This document shows positions 1 to 11,586 of a stretch of 64,000 nucleotides of DNA, one piece after another. The notes below the pieces were generated by a model. It did no database searches, was not told the DNA's origin, and saw only the letters and a program-made list of their open reading frames with translations. Every line of letters begins with the position of its first letter. Positions within the stretch are counted from its first letter, which is position 1. The DNA is taken from NCBI GenBank assembly GCA_951640165.1, contig OX621255.1, positions 33,082,001 through 33,146,000 on the forward strand, read 5' to 3'. Position numbers and translations under genes: made by a program. Source of the stretch: Pseudoips prasinana (lineage: Eukaryota; Arthropoda; Insecta; Lepidoptera; Nolidae).

Positions 1-64
1 TTGGAGAAGTTAGATTAGGTTAGGATATTTTTTTATTATATGAGTTGTTAGGTTAGGTTAGGTT
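1..64 (+). repeat. Degenerate TTAGG telomeric repeats
   Basis: TTAGG/GGTTA units are present but interrupted by an AT-rich stretch (about 28-47) and point changes. A clean run of three units abuts the 5' end of E1. It is more decayed than the other spacers, so this may be an older or interstitial tract, or the edge of a longer array. Confidence 0.85.
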
Positions 65-2732
65 CCTTTTCATACGCGTCTATGCCCCGGGTTCACACAC
101 ATACAGGAAGGCGCCAGGTGTACTGGTGGACCGCCGAGATCGCGCAGTTGCGCGTCGCGTGCGTGGCGGTCAGACGCCAGTACACCCGATACCGGAGGAG
201 ACGTCGTCGGGTCCCTGACGAAGAGGCCGCGCTGTATGAGGTGTACCGCGCGGCGAAGGAGGCTCTGCGGCTGGCCATCGGTGAAGCCAAGACGCGAGCC
301 AGGGAGGAGATGTTGGAGACTCTGGACGGAGATCCGTGGGGGCGCCCTTATCGTGCGGTTCGAGGGAAACTTCGAGCCGCGGCGCCTCCACTCACTGAGA
401 GTCTCCAACCCGAGCTGCTGGAGGAAGTAGTGGCAGCCCTCTTCCCGGCAAGAGCGGATCACATGCCACCGCCGATGGCTTTGCCCACAGCCGCAGAGCC
501 TACAGAGGAGAATGCCATCAGCGTCCCAGAGGTGACACAGGAAGAGTTGAGGGCGGCCGTGATGCGGCTCCGGGCCAAAAACGTGGCTCCGGGGTCTGAC
601 GGGATTCACGGTTGTGCGTTGGCCCTCGCTCTGAAAGAGCTAGGTCCCCAACTGACGGGACTCTACACAGCGTGCCTTGAGCGGGGCCAGTTTCCCACTC
701 TGTGGAAATCTGGTCGTCTGGTCCTGCTCAGAAAGGCGGGGCGCCCTGCAGACTCACCGTCCGGGTACCGGCCCATAGTGCTGCTAGACGAGGTGGGCAA
801 GCTGCTCGAGCGAATAATCACAGCCCGCCTTGTCGGCCACTTGTGCGGAGAGGGGCCGGACCTGGACGAGAGCCAGTTCGGCTTTCGGCATGGGCGCTCT
901 ACCATACACGCTGTGTCGAGGGTGAGAGTCCTGGCGGAGGAAGCGGTGTCCCGGGGTGGGGTGATGTTGGCGGTGTCCTTGGACATCTCCAACGCCTTCA
1001 ACACCCTGCCCTGGAGTTGCATTCGGGAGGCACTGCGATATCATCGGGTGCCTTCCTACCTCCGCCACATCGTTGGGGCTTACCTGGCGGAGAGGTGTGT
1101 CACCTACGTGGGACGTGATGGCGGACACCGGCACTCAATGTCGTGCGGTGTTCCACAGGGTTCGGTTTTGGGCCCGCTCCTGTGGAACATCGGGTACGAC
1201 TGGGTGCTGAGGGGCGAACTCCAGCCGGGCGTGGACCTGACGTGTTATGCGGACGACACGCTGGTCACGGCCCGTGGGAGTTCACACAGGGAGGCAGCGT
1301 TGGTGGCGACGGCTGCGGTCTCACAGGTGGTGAGCCGCATCCGGCGCCTCGGCCTGGAGGTAGCCCTCAACAAGTCGGAGGCCATGATGTTCCATGGTCC
1401 CCGGCGGGCGCCGCCGCCCGGATCACACATTGTGGTCGGGGGGGTCCGGATCGCTGTCGAGCCTACCATGAAGTACCTAGGATTGGTGCTCGACAGCCGG
1501 TGGGACTTCGGACCTCACTTCCGGCGGTTGGTGCCCAAGCTGATGGGCGCGGCTGGGGCGCTTTCAACGCTGCTTCCCAATCTGGGGGGGCCAAGCGCAG
1601 CCTGTAGGCGGCTCTACATGGGGATCGTGCGATCGATGGCCCTGTACGGGGCCCCGATCTGGGCGGCTGACCTGACGGCCGGTAGTATTGCTGTTCTGCG
1701 GAGACCGCAGAGAGCTATGGCCGTCAGAGTCATCAGGGGTTATCGCACGGTCTCCTATGAGGCGGCCTGTGTACTGGCCGGATCCCCGCCCTGGGACCTC
1801 GAGGCGAAAGTACTCGCGTCACTGTACCGGTGGCGCGAGGAGATACTGGCGCAAGGCGAGCGGCCGATGCAGCCACACATGGGGCTGCGTCGGTCGCAGC
1901 TACGCGAGGCCCTGGTGGCGGAATGGCGGGACAGGCTCTCGCGCCCAACCGCCGGCCTCGTCACTATCAAGGCGGTCCGGCCGGTACTCGAGCGTTGGCT
2001 CGGGAGGAGGCACGGCTCCCTGTCGTTTCGGGTGACGCAGGTACTGTCGGGGCATGGCTGCTTCGGGAAGTACCTGTGTCGCATAAACAGGGAGCCGGAC
2101 GCCCGGTGTCACCACTGCGTCGACCGTCGGGAGGACACGGCGCTGCACACGCTGGCAGAGTGTGCCGCTTGGGAGGAGCAGCGCCGTGCCCTCATTTCTG
2201 GAGTAGGCAGTGACCTGTCGCTGCCGGCCGTCGTGAATTCGATGGTTGGCGGCGAGGAGTCCTGGGACGCGGTGGTTTCCTTCTGCGAGACTGTCGTCTC
2301 GCAGAAGGAAGCTGCGGAGAGAGAGAGGGAGATCACATCCTCCCACCCCGTCCGCAGCAGACGCACCGGGCGTCGGCGGAGGGCGGATAACGCCCTCTTT
2401 CGGCCCCCCTAAAATGGGTCCAGGGGCGATGGACTCGGGGGCGTCCGTCGCCCACTACACATCTGTACCCGAGGCGGCGGCGCGACGTGTTCCACGCGCG
2501 CCCCTCTTAGACGTTGCGGGGGGAGTTTAACACCTCACTGCCCCCGCTAATGCGAGGAGGCCCGCATACATGGGCCAGCACCAGCCGGGGGTTGCGGAAG
2601 TATCGTTTGTTCCCGCGACCCCCGGCGCAGGTGTGAGATGGAACACCGGGGTGGTTTTTTAGTCAGTAGGAGTCTGACAGACCCCTCCGCCTCCCCCGAG
2701 GCGGAGGACATCCATGCAGGATTTTCCACCCC

Positions 2733-2783
<51 letters not shown>
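65..2783 (+). mobile_element. E1: 5'-truncated SART-A non-LTR retrotransposon
   Basis: Homology to the full-length SART-A copy E14 begins at about 74, near codon 271 of ORF2. Nine bases (65-73) between the TTAGG repeat and the homologous sequence match neither and may be non-templated. The copy keeps the RT half of ORF2, the complete 3' UTR (2413-2734) with both conserved hairpins, and a 49-A tail (2735-2783) that runs directly into GGTTAGG. The long pure tail suggests a fairly recent insertion. Confidence 0.95.
82..2412 (+). pseudogene. SART-A ORF2 fragment: RT and C-terminal knuckle, endonuclease missing
   Basis: The reading frame is open for 776 codons and corresponds to residues 273-1048 of the SART-A ORF2 in E14. 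It keeps the whole reverse transcriptase, including the LDISNAFN palm motif, the GVPQGSVLGPLLWN block and the catalytic CYADDT. It also keeps the C-terminal zinc knuckle (CHHC, then H and C) that follows the GHGCFGKYL segment. The endonuclease domain and natural start are absent because of 5' truncation, so the ATG at 82 is an internal methionine. The frame has no stop or shift, which fits a young copy that was dead on arrival. It cannot make a complete ORF2 protein. Confidence 0.93.
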
Positions 2784-2785
<2 letters not shown>

Positions 2786-2802
2786 TTAGGTTAGGTTAGG
2801 TT
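2784..2802 (+). repeat. TTAGG telomeric spacer (19 bp)
   Basis: GGTT(AGGTT)3 between the poly(A) tail of E1 and the truncated 5' end of E2. It starts with GG straight after poly(A) and ends in GGTT, the common register of the array. Confidence 0.97.
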
Positions 2803-2804
2803 CC

Positions 2805-3707
2805 GCCCCTGCCGGTCCGTCACAGACGACTGGCAAGGGAAAGGGGAAGGGTTCGAACCCAGCCGGTGTCAGGAGGAACTTGGTTCCTCCCAAGACCGCA
2901 GCCGTCGTGATGACGCTCACCACGGAGGCTGCGGAGCGGGGCGAGACGTACGCGTCCGTAATGTTGCGGGCGCGTGCTAATGCCGATCCTACCAAACTAG
3001 GGATCGGTAAAGTCTCGTGCCGCCGAACGCAGGCTGGGGCTCGAATTTTTGAGTTCCCTGGCGCCGAGGGCGCGAAGAACGCGGACCTCTTCGCAGCGAA
3101 GCTGCAGGAGGTCATCGCGAACTCGGCGAAGGTGGCCAGGCCGGTGAAGTCGGCGGCCATGGAGGTGACGGATCTGGACGACTCCGTCACCAAGGAGGAG
3201 GTGGTGGCAGCGATCGCAGCCATTGGGGGTTGCGAAGTCGCAGCGGTGCAGGGCGGGGGCATCAGGCCCGGGCGCGGCGGCATGGGCACCATTCGCCTTG
3301 AGTGCCCAGTCGCCGCTGCCAAAGCCGTCCTCGAAAAGGGACGGCTCGCCGTCGGCTTCAGCTCGGCTGCGGTCCGGGCCCTTGAGGACCAGCCTCTGCG
3401 GTGTTACCGGTGCTTCGGCATCGGTCACACCCGAGCCCTCTGTCCGTCCAGCATTGACAGGGCGGACAGTTGTTACCGCTGCGGCAAGGAGGGCCACAAA
3501 TCCGCCTCCTGCATGGCCGCCGCGCCGCACTGCGCAGTTTGTGCCGCCAGTGGTCGCCCTGCGGGCCACATTATGAAGGGGAGGAATTGCAGTCCTCCCC
3601 TTAAGAAGGGCAAAGCCCAGGCTCCGACCCGGCCTGTCGCTGCCACCGCCGTCCCAGTGGCTGGGACCTCAGCGGCTGTGGAGGAGGAGGGTGCGATGTC
3701 CTACTAA
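2805..3707 (+). pseudogene. SART-B ORF1 (Gag-like) C-terminal fragment
   Basis: The frame is open from the truncation point to a TAA that overlaps the ORF2 start in TAATG (3705-3709). It encodes about 300 residues: the end of the Lys/Gly-rich linker, the conserved Gag core starting PPKTAAVV, and three zinc knuckles (CX2CX4HX4C twice, then a longer CX2CX9HX6C). In the family this part binds the element RNA. The N-terminal repeat and coiled coil are missing and no natural start remains. The TTG at 2880 is an internal codon, not an initiator. Confidence 0.9.
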
Positions 3708-6700
3708 TGGGTAGAGTCGAACATCGCATCCTCCAGGCGAACACCAACCACTGCAGAGCGGCCCAGGATCTGCTGATGCAGACTGTAGCCGAGTGGTTGG
3801 TGGACGTGGCGGTGGTCGCCGAGCCGTACTCGGTACCTGGCCGTTGGCTGGGTGATCGAGACGGCTTGGTGGCGTTGGTGTCGCGGCCTGCCACGGACTC
3901 CCCTCCCCTCTCGCTTTTAGAGAGGGGTCCGGGATACGTGGCCGCCGCGTGGGGAGAAATAGCCCTGGTCGGGGTCTATTTCTCCCCAAACCGCCCTCTA
4001 AGGGACTTCGAGAACTTTCTCGAAGTCCTTACGGCAGTCGTCGGGAGGGCGGCACCACGTCAGGTCGTCGTGTTAGGCGACCTGAACGCCAAGTCGGTGG
4101 CCTGGGGTAATTCAGCGGCGTCCTGCAACGTCCGGGGGCGCGCCGTCGAATTTTGGGCGGCCTCGTGCGGCGTGTCCCTGCTAAACAGGGGGGATGTTCA
4201 GACGTGTGTGCGGCAACAGGGAGGGTCAGTGGTGGACGTGTCGTTCGCCACCCCTGTGCTAGCCACACGCGTCGTGAACTGGCGGGTGGAGATGGTGGAG
4301 ACCCTGTCGGACCACCGATATGTGCGGTTCGACATCTCCACCCAGAGCCCGCGGGGGATGGCCCGCTCGGGCCAATCTCCCTTCCCGCGGTGGGCTCTCA
4401 CCCGCCTGGACCGGGAGGCAGCCCTGGAGGCAGCGTTCCTCGAGGACTGGCTCTCGCCCCCTGTGGAGGGCACGGACGTGGACGCCGCAGCGGTTCAGCT
4501 CCGGAGGTCCCTGACCGAGGTGTGCAACTCTAGCATGCCTCGGTCTCGCCGTCCGCCTCCCCGTCGCGCCGTTTATTGGTGGACGGTGGAGCTGGCGGGG
4601 CTCCGGGCGGCGTGCGTGGAGGCCAGGAGGGCCTACACGCGGAGTCGGCGGCGCACCAGCCGATGTCAGGCCGAGGAGGACCGCCTCTACGCCTCTTACG
4701 TAGAGGCAAAGACGGTCCTCAAGTCGGCAATGTGCGCCGCCGAGGACTCGGCAAAGGCCGAGATGCTGGAGGGCCTCGACAGGGATCCGTTTGGGAGGCC
4801 GTATAAGCTGGCGCGGAGTCAGCTGCGCCCTTACGGTCCCCCATTAGCGGAGACCCTAGAGCCAGCGTGACTGGATGGGGTGGTTCGGTCACTGTTTCCG
4901 CCCAGGACCGAATTCACCCCACCAACGATGAACCCCCCACTGGGGGGGGTGGCGGCTTCGCCGGCGGAGGAGGTCCCTCCGGTATCGGCGGAGGAATTTG
5001 GCGCGGGGGTTCTTTCCCTCCGCGCGAAGAAGACGGCCCCTGGACCGGATGGCGTCCCCGCACGGGTGGTGGCCATCGCGGCGTCCCTAATGGAGCAGAG
5101 GTTTCGGGACCTCTTCAGCGCGTGCCTGACGGCTGGGAGGTTCCCGAAACTATGGAAGGAGGGGCAGCTTTGCCTGCTCCGGAAGGAGGGACGCCCGGTG
5201 GACTCCCCCTCGGCATACCGGCCCATCGTTCTGCTCGATGAGGTCGGTAAACTGTTCGAGGGGATCCTCGCCACCCGGCTTAGCAGCCACTTGCGGGAGG
5301 TAGGGCCGGACCTGTCGGACGCCCAGTTCGGGTTTCGACAAGGGCGTTCGACGGTCGACGCGGTGGCCCTACTCAGGGGCCACGTTCAGGAGGCGGTCGA
5401 GGCTGGGGACGGAGTGTTGGCGGTGTCGTTCGACATCGCCAACGCGTTCAACTCCGTGCCCCACTCGACCATATTGGAGGCACTCCGGTACCACGGAGTG
5501 CCCCAATATCTGCGGGCGATCCTGGCCAACTACCTGGAGGACCGGGAGGTCCTCTTGGCGGACAGAACGGCCAGGATCAGGCGCTACGGCGCGGAGTCCG
5601 GTGTTCCACAGGGTTCGGTGCTTGGGCCCCTCTTGTGGAACATCGGATTCAATTGGGTCCTTCGGGGCACCCTCCTCCAGGGCACGAGTGTCATCTGCTA
5701 CGCGGATGACACTCTCCTCGTTGCCCGGGGGAGGGACTTTGGGGCGGCGGCCTGTTTGGCCTCAGCTGGCGGATCCTTAGTGGCAGGTAGGATCCGCCAG
5801 CTTGGTTTGAGGGTAGCGCTGAACAAGACCGAGGCCGTGTTCTTTCACGGGCCTCGTCAGCGCTGCCCTCCAGACGCCCACATCGTGGTGGAGGGCGTCC
5901 GGATAGGGGTCGGGGCCCAGATGAAGTATCTGGGCCTCGTGCTAGACAGCAGGTGGCGCTTCGGCCCGCACTTCAGCGGGCTGTCGACGCGCCTGCTGAA
6001 AGCCGCGGACGCCCTCTCATGGCTCCTCCCAAACCTGGGAGGGCCCAAGGAGCGATGCCGGCGCCTCTATGCCGGCATCCTGAAGAGCATGGCCCTGTAC
6101 GGGGCACCCATCTGGGCGGACTCCCTCCACAGGAGGGAGAATGCAACCGCCATCCGCAGGCCCCAACGGGCCATTGCACAGCGGGTGGCGAGGGCCTACC
6201 GCTCGGTGGGTTTTGCGGCGGCGTGCGCTCTGGCCGGCACCCCTCCCTGGGAATTGGAGGCATGGGTGCTCGCCAGAGTGTATGAGTGGACGGCGCGGCG
6301 TAGGGCGCTGGGTGAGCGCCCCGCCGCGCAAGAGCGGGATGCCGTGCGGCGGGAGGCGAGGGACGCAATCGTCCTACACTGGACACAGGACCTCGCCTCC
6401 GCCACCTTTGGACGCCGGACGTTGGACGCGCTCGGTCCAGCCCTGCGGGACTGGCTCGAGCGCCCCCACGGTTTCCTCTCGTTCCGTCTAGTGCAGGTGT
6501 TGTCCGGACATGGTTGTTTCGGAACGCACCTGCACCGGATCCGGAGGGAGGAAACCCCGGCGTGCCACCATTGCGGAGCCGCGGAGGACACGGCGCAGCA
6601 CACCCTCGAGGTGTGCCCAGCCTGGGCTGAGCTGCGCCGTGCCCTGACAGATGTGGTCGGGCAGGACCTCTCACTTCCCAGTGTGGTGAACTCCATGCTG

Positions 6701-6877
6701 GGGAGTGAGGAGGCTTGGGCGGCGGTTGCCTCCTTTTGCGAGGATGTCATGTCGCAAAAGGAGGCGGCGGAGCGCGCGCGGGAGGATGATCCTCTCGCGC
6801 CGCCGCTCCGCAGGCGAAGAAGGGGTGGGAGACGGCGGTTGTACGATCGTCGCCTCCCTCCTTCTGGTGGTGATTAG
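3707..6877 (+). pseudogene. SART-B ORF2 with one premature stop (endonuclease + RT)
   Basis: All 1056 codons of the SART-B ORF2 are present, but codon 388 is TGA (4868-4870) where the sister copies read TTG. Translation would release an endonuclease-only product of 387 residues. The endonuclease motifs are visible: QANTNHC near residue 10, AEPY at 38-41, GDLNAK at 124-129 and SDHRY at 201-205. The RT half after the stop is otherwise intact through YADD and the C-terminal knuckle. The start is set by the TAATG overlap with ORF1. The rest of the frame is undamaged, which points to a recent loss, a sequencing error, or (less likely) readthrough. Confidence 0.92.
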
Positions 6878-7198
6878 CGGGTGACAGGCGCGGGGGCGCC
6901 TTCGCTCGCATTGCACCAATCACCACCCTCGTCGGGCGGGAACGGCCGAGCACTCACGGTCGTTCCCGGGCCCCTCCACTAAGGGAGGGGCGTGCGGGCC
7001 CCGCTGTAAAGGCGGGCGGTCGTCGGTGGGGGACTGGATGTAAAGGCTGTGCCGGTTTCCCAGTCCTCCTCCAAATAGACGATGCGGGAGTGCCGCTGGG
7101 TTATTTTAGTGGGTATGCCGGAGTAGCCGGAGAGTCCCACATAACCCGTCCATCCCCCAATGGGCGGGTATGCGTAACGCATTTGTTCCCAGCGCAAA

Positions 7199-7243
<45 letters not shown>

Positions 7244-7245
<2 letters not shown>

Positions 7246-7262
7246 TTAGGTTAGGTTAGGTT
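7244..7262 (+). repeat. TTAGG telomeric spacer (19 bp)
   Basis: GGTT(AGGTT)3 between the E2 poly(A) tail and the truncated E3. Confidence 0.97.
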
Positions 7263-8144
7263 GGGGAACCGGCACCCAAGAAGGCACTGGGACCGCCTAA
7301 GGTCAGAGCCCCACGCTCCGCGGCTGTAGTGATAACACTGCAGCCCGAAGCCGTCAAAAGGGGCGTTACGTATAAGGCGGTCCTGACCGAGGCAAAGGCC
7401 AAAGTCGCGTTCCCCGACCTTGGCACACCGTCCGGCTTCAGGATAAAGTCGGCGGTGACGGGGGCGCGGCTGCTTGAGGTGTCGGGTGACTCCAGCGGGG
7501 CGAAGGCGGACATCCTGGCCGCCAAGTTGAGGGAGGCCCTCAATCCGGAGGACGTCCGGGTGTCCAGGCCGGTGAAGACCGCGGAGTTTCGTGTCGACGG
7601 CCTGGATGACTCGGTGACTCCGGCTGAGGTCTTGGCGGCCGTCGCCCGGATCGGTGGATGTCGGCCCGAGGATGTGCGGACGGGCGACATTCGCGCCGAC
7701 GCCTCCGGACTCGGATTCATCTGGGTGCGGTGTCCGGTGGCGGCGGCGAATAAGGTCGCCAGTGCTGGGCGACTGTTGGTGGGGTGGGTTGCCGCCAGGG
7801 TCAAGCTGGTGCAGCCCAGGGCTATGCGGTGCTACCGATGCCTGGACATTGGGCATGTCCGGGCGCGGTGCACTGCTGAAACGGACCGCAGCGACGAGTG
7901 TTATCGCTGCGGCCAGCCCGGCCACAAGGCGGCCCAGTGCTCTGCGGTGCCAAACTGTAGCCTCTGTACAGCTGCAGGGAGGCCCGCGGGGCACAGAGCG
8001 GGCGGGAAGGCCTGTGGCGCTACCGCCAAGAAGAAGAAAAAGGGAGCCAAGGCTGCCGGGGGCTCTTTACCCCCCCGACAGCCTAGCTGCCCTTCGGCCG
8101 ACTCCCGGCCTGAGAGGGGTGCGGAGGGAATGGACACTGCCTAA
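7263..8144 (+). pseudogene. SART-A ORF1 (Gag-like) C-terminal fragment
   Basis: About 293 codons are open from the insertion junction to a TAA that overlaps the ORF2 ATG (TAATG, 8142-8146). They cover the conserved Gag core (RSAAVVITLQP onwards) and three knuckles: CYRCLDIGHVRARC, CYRCGQPGHKAAQC, and a longer third one ending in HRAGGKAC. The N-terminal Ser/Arg-rich region and coiled coil seen in E14 are missing. The GTG at 7329 is internal, not a natural start. Confidence 0.9.
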
Positions 8145-11100
8145 TGGCGCTGTTCCATTTCCTCCAGGGCAATATCAACCACTGTGCCAGAGCTCAGGAT
8201 CTCTTGCTCCAGAGCATGGCGGAGTGGTCGATCCGCGTGGCGGTGGTCGCCGAGCCGTACTTTGTCCCCCCCAGGGATAACTGGTTGGGAGACTTGGACG
8301 GCTTGGTGGCCATCATTGGCGGGGCTCTGGTCCACCCGTCCCGAGGTCACGGCTGGGTAGCAGCCCTCGTGGACGGCATTGGTACGGTTGGGGCGTATTT
8401 TTCGCCCAACAAGAGTCTCGCCGACTTCGAGAATTTCCTTGTCGAGTTGGGTGCCGTTGTAGGCCGACTCCACCCTCGCCCTGTGCTGTTGCTCGGGGAT
8501 CTCAACGCCAAGTCTGCGGCGTGGGGATCTCCGGTGACGGATGCCAGGGGTGAGGTGCTGGAGGAGTGGGTGGTCACGGCTGGCCTGACCGTCCTAAATC
8601 GGGGGTCGGTCCACACGTGCGTGCGGCAGCGGGGTGGTTCAATAGTGGACGTCTCGTTCGCTAGCCCTGCTGTCGCGAGCCGTGTCCGCGACTGGCGTGT
8701 CGCTGTGGAGGTGGAGACGTTGTCGGATCATCGGTACATCCGTTTCGACGTCTCCGCCCAGACCACTGGCGGCCGCGGTCCACCGGCCCCGCGGGTAGAC
8801 GGTCCGCGCTGGGCGCGTAAGCGCATCGACAGGGAACTTCTCGAGGAGGCCGCCATTGTCCAGGCCTGGTACCGGGAGTCGGCGACGAATGGACCCGTCG
8901 ACGTCGAAGAGGAGGCGCTGTGGTTCCGCGGGGCGATGACGCAAATCTGCGACGCGTCTATGCCCCGGGTCCACACACAGACAGGAAAGCGCCAGGTGTA
9001 CTGGTGGACTGCTGAGATCGCACAGTTGCGCGTCGCGTGCGTGGCGGTCAGGCGCCAGTACACCCGATACCGGAGGAGACGTCGTCGGGTCCCTGATGAA
9101 GAGGCCGCGCGGTATGAGGTGTACCGCGCGGCGAAGGAGGCTCTGTGGCTGGCCATCGGCGAAGCCAAGACGCGAGCCAGGGAGGAGATGTTGGAGACTC
9201 TGGACGGAGATCCGTGGGGGCGCCCTTATCGTGCGGTTCGTGGGAAACTTCGAGCCGCGGCGCCTCCACTCACGGAGAGTCTCCAACCCGAGCTGCTGGA
9301 GGAAGTAGTGGCAGCCCTCTTCCCGGCAAGAGCGGAGCACACGCCACCGCCGATGGCTTTGCCCACAGCCGCAGAGCCTACAGAGGAGAACGCCATCAGC
9401 GTCCCAGGGGTGACACAGGAAGAGTTGAGGGCGGCCGTGATGCGGCTCCGGGCCAAAAACGTGGCTCCGGGGCCCGACGGGATTCACGGCTGTGCGTTGG
9501 CCCTCGCTCTGAAGGAGCTGGGTCCCCAACTGAGAGGTCTCTACACAGCGTGCCTTGAGCGGGGCCAGTTTCCCACCTTGTGGAAATCTGGTCGTCTGGT
9601 CCTGCTCAGAAAGGCGGGGCGCCCTGCGGACTCACCGTCTGGGTACCGGCCCATAGTGCTGCTGGACGAGGTTGGCAAGCTGCTTGAGCGGATAATCGCA
9701 GCCCGCCTCGTCGGCCACTTGTGCGGAGAGGGGCCGGACCTGGATGAGAGCCAGTTCGGCTTTCGGCATGGGCGCTCTACCATACACGCTGTGTCGAGGG
9801 TGAGAGGCCTGGTGGAGGAAGCAGTGTCCCGGGGTGGGGTGATGTTGGCGGTGTCCTTGGACATCTCCAACGCCTTCAACACCCTGCCCTGGAGTTGCAT
9901 TCGGGAGGCACTGCGGTATCATCGGGTGCCTTCCTACCTTCGCCACATCGTTGGGGCTTATCTGGCAGAGAGGTGTGTCACCTACGTGGGACGGGATGGC
10001 GGACAACGGCACCCAATGTCGTGCGGTGTTCCGCAGGGCTCAGTCTTGGGCCCGCTCCTGTGGAACATCGGTTACGACTGGGTGCTGAGGGGCGAACTCC
10101 AGACGGGCGTGGACCTGACGTGTTATGCGGACGACACGCTGGTTACGGCCCGTGGGAGTTCGCACAGGGAGGCAGCGTTGCTGGCGACGGCGGCGGTCTC
10201 ACAGGTGGTGAGCCGCATCCGGCGCCTCGGCCTGGAGGTGGCCCTCAACAAATCGGAGGCCATGATGTTCCATGGTCCCCGGAGGGCGCCACCCGCCGGA
10301 TCACACATAGTGGTTGGGGGGGTTCGGATCGCTGTCGAGCCTACCATGAAGTACCTGGGATTGGTGCTCGACAGCCGGTGGGACTTCGGACCCCACTTCC
10401 GGCGGCTGGTGCCCAAGCTGATGGGCGCGGCTGGGGCGCTGTCAACGCTGCTTCCCAATCTGGGGGGCCCGAGCGCAGCCTGTAGGCGGCTCTACGTGGG
10501 GATCGTGCGATCGATGGCCCTGTACGGGGCCCCGATCTGGGCGGCTGACCTGACGGCCGGTAGCATAGCTGTTCTGCAGAGACCGCAGAGAGCTATGGCC
10601 GTCAGAGTTATCAGGGGGTATCGCACGGTCTCCTACGAGGCGGCTTGTGTACTGGCCGGATCCCCGCCCTGGGACCTCGAGGCGAAAGTACTCGCGTCAC
10701 TGTACCGGTGGCGCGAGGAGATGCTGGCACAAGGCGAGAGGCCGATGCAGCAACACATGGGGCTGCGTCGGTCGCAGCTTCGCGAGGCCCTGGTGGCGGA
10801 ATGGCGGGACAGGCTATCGCGCCCAACCGCCGGCCTCGTCACTATCAAGGCGGTCCGGCCGGTACTCGAGCGTTGGCTCGGGAGGAGGCACGGCTCCCTG
10901 TCGTTTCGGGTGGCGCAGGTACTCTCGGGGCATGGCTGCATGGGAAGTACCTGTGTCGCATAAACAGGGAGCCGGACGCCCGGTGTCACCACTGCGTCGA
11001 CTGTCGGGAGGACACGGCGCTGCATACGCTAGCAGAGTGTGCCGCTTGGGAGGAGCAGCGCCGTGCCCTCATTTCTGGAGTAGGCAGTGACCTGTCGCTG

Positions 11101-11289
11101 CCGGCCGTCGTGAACTCAATGGTTGGCAGCGAGGAGTCCTGGGACGCGGTGGTTTCCTTCTGCGAGACAGTCATCTCGCGGAAGGAAGCTGCGGAGCGGG
11201 AGAGGGAGATTTCATCCTCTCATCCGGCCCGCAGCAGACGCACCGGGCGTCGGCGGAGGGCGGACAATGCCCTCTTCCAGCCCCCCTAA
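8144..11289 (+). pseudogene. SART-A ORF2 with a late 1-bp frameshift
   Basis: The protein starts MALFHFLQGNINHC at the TAATG overlap and carries the complete endonuclease (AEPY, GDLNAK, SDHRY) and RT (LDIS, GVPQGS, CYADDT). At about 10939 the segment that reads GHGCFGKYL in E14 has lost one base and carries nearby substitutions. The frame shifts and ends after 939 codons at 10963. The lost frame resumes and reaches the normal stop at 11289, so the copy is one base shorter than E14 (3146 versus 3147). The damage removes the C-terminal zinc knuckle. In R1-clade elements this region is thought to help hold RNA or target DNA. Confidence 0.92.
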
Positions 11290-11586
11290 ATGGGTCCAGG
11301 GGCGACGGACTCAGGGGCGTCCGTCGCCCACTACACATCTGGACCCGAGGTGGCGGCGCGACGTGTTCCACGCGCGCCTCTCTTAGACGTTGCGGGGGGA
11401 GTTTAACACCTCACTCCCCCCGCTAATGCGAGGAGGCCCGCAGGCATGGGCCAGCACCAGCTGGGGGTTGCGGAAGTATCATTCGTTCCCGCGACCCCCG
11501 GCGTAGGTGTGAGATGGAACACCGGGGTGGTTTTTAGTCAGTAGGAGTCTGACAGACCCCTCCGCCTCCCCCAAGGCAGGCAGACA

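Larger units (their letters stand above)
2803..7243 (+). mobile_element. E2: 5'-truncated SART-B retrotransposon
   Basis: The copy begins inside ORF1, in the Lys/Gly-rich region upstream of the conserved Gag core. It contains the C-terminal half of ORF1, an ORF2 interrupted by one nonsense codon, the 3' UTR (6878-7199) and a 44-A tail (7200-7243) followed by GGTTAGG. The C-terminal part of ORF2 carries residues also found in E9 but not in the other SART-B copies, so the two share a recent source for that segment. Confidence 0.95.
7263..11577 (+). mobile_element. E3: SART-A copy truncated at both ends
   Basis: The left end starts inside ORF1, just before the conserved Gag core, directly after GGTT. 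The right end is abnormal: the SART-A 3' UTR stops at about 11577, within the second hairpin, before the final ~48 bases and poly(A). The sequence then passes into SART-B ORF1 with no TTAGG between. The interior has an ORF1 fragment and a full-length ORF2 with one frameshift. The missing 3' end cannot result from normal target-primed insertion and implies a later deletion or recombination. Confidence 0.9.

Noticed and set aside
5973..6674. Long minus-strand open frames opposite ORF2 (such as this 233-codon one, repeated in each SART-B copy)
   Set aside because: They mirror the GC-rich codon pattern of ORF2 on the other strand and recur only because ORF2 recurs; the proteins show only Arg/Pro-rich shadow composition.
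7263..7275. E3 starts with GGGGAACC, like the SART-B 5' end, which might suggest a B/A template jump
   Set aside because: Only about five bases are not explained by SART-A sequence or the GGTT junction, too few to tell from chance.
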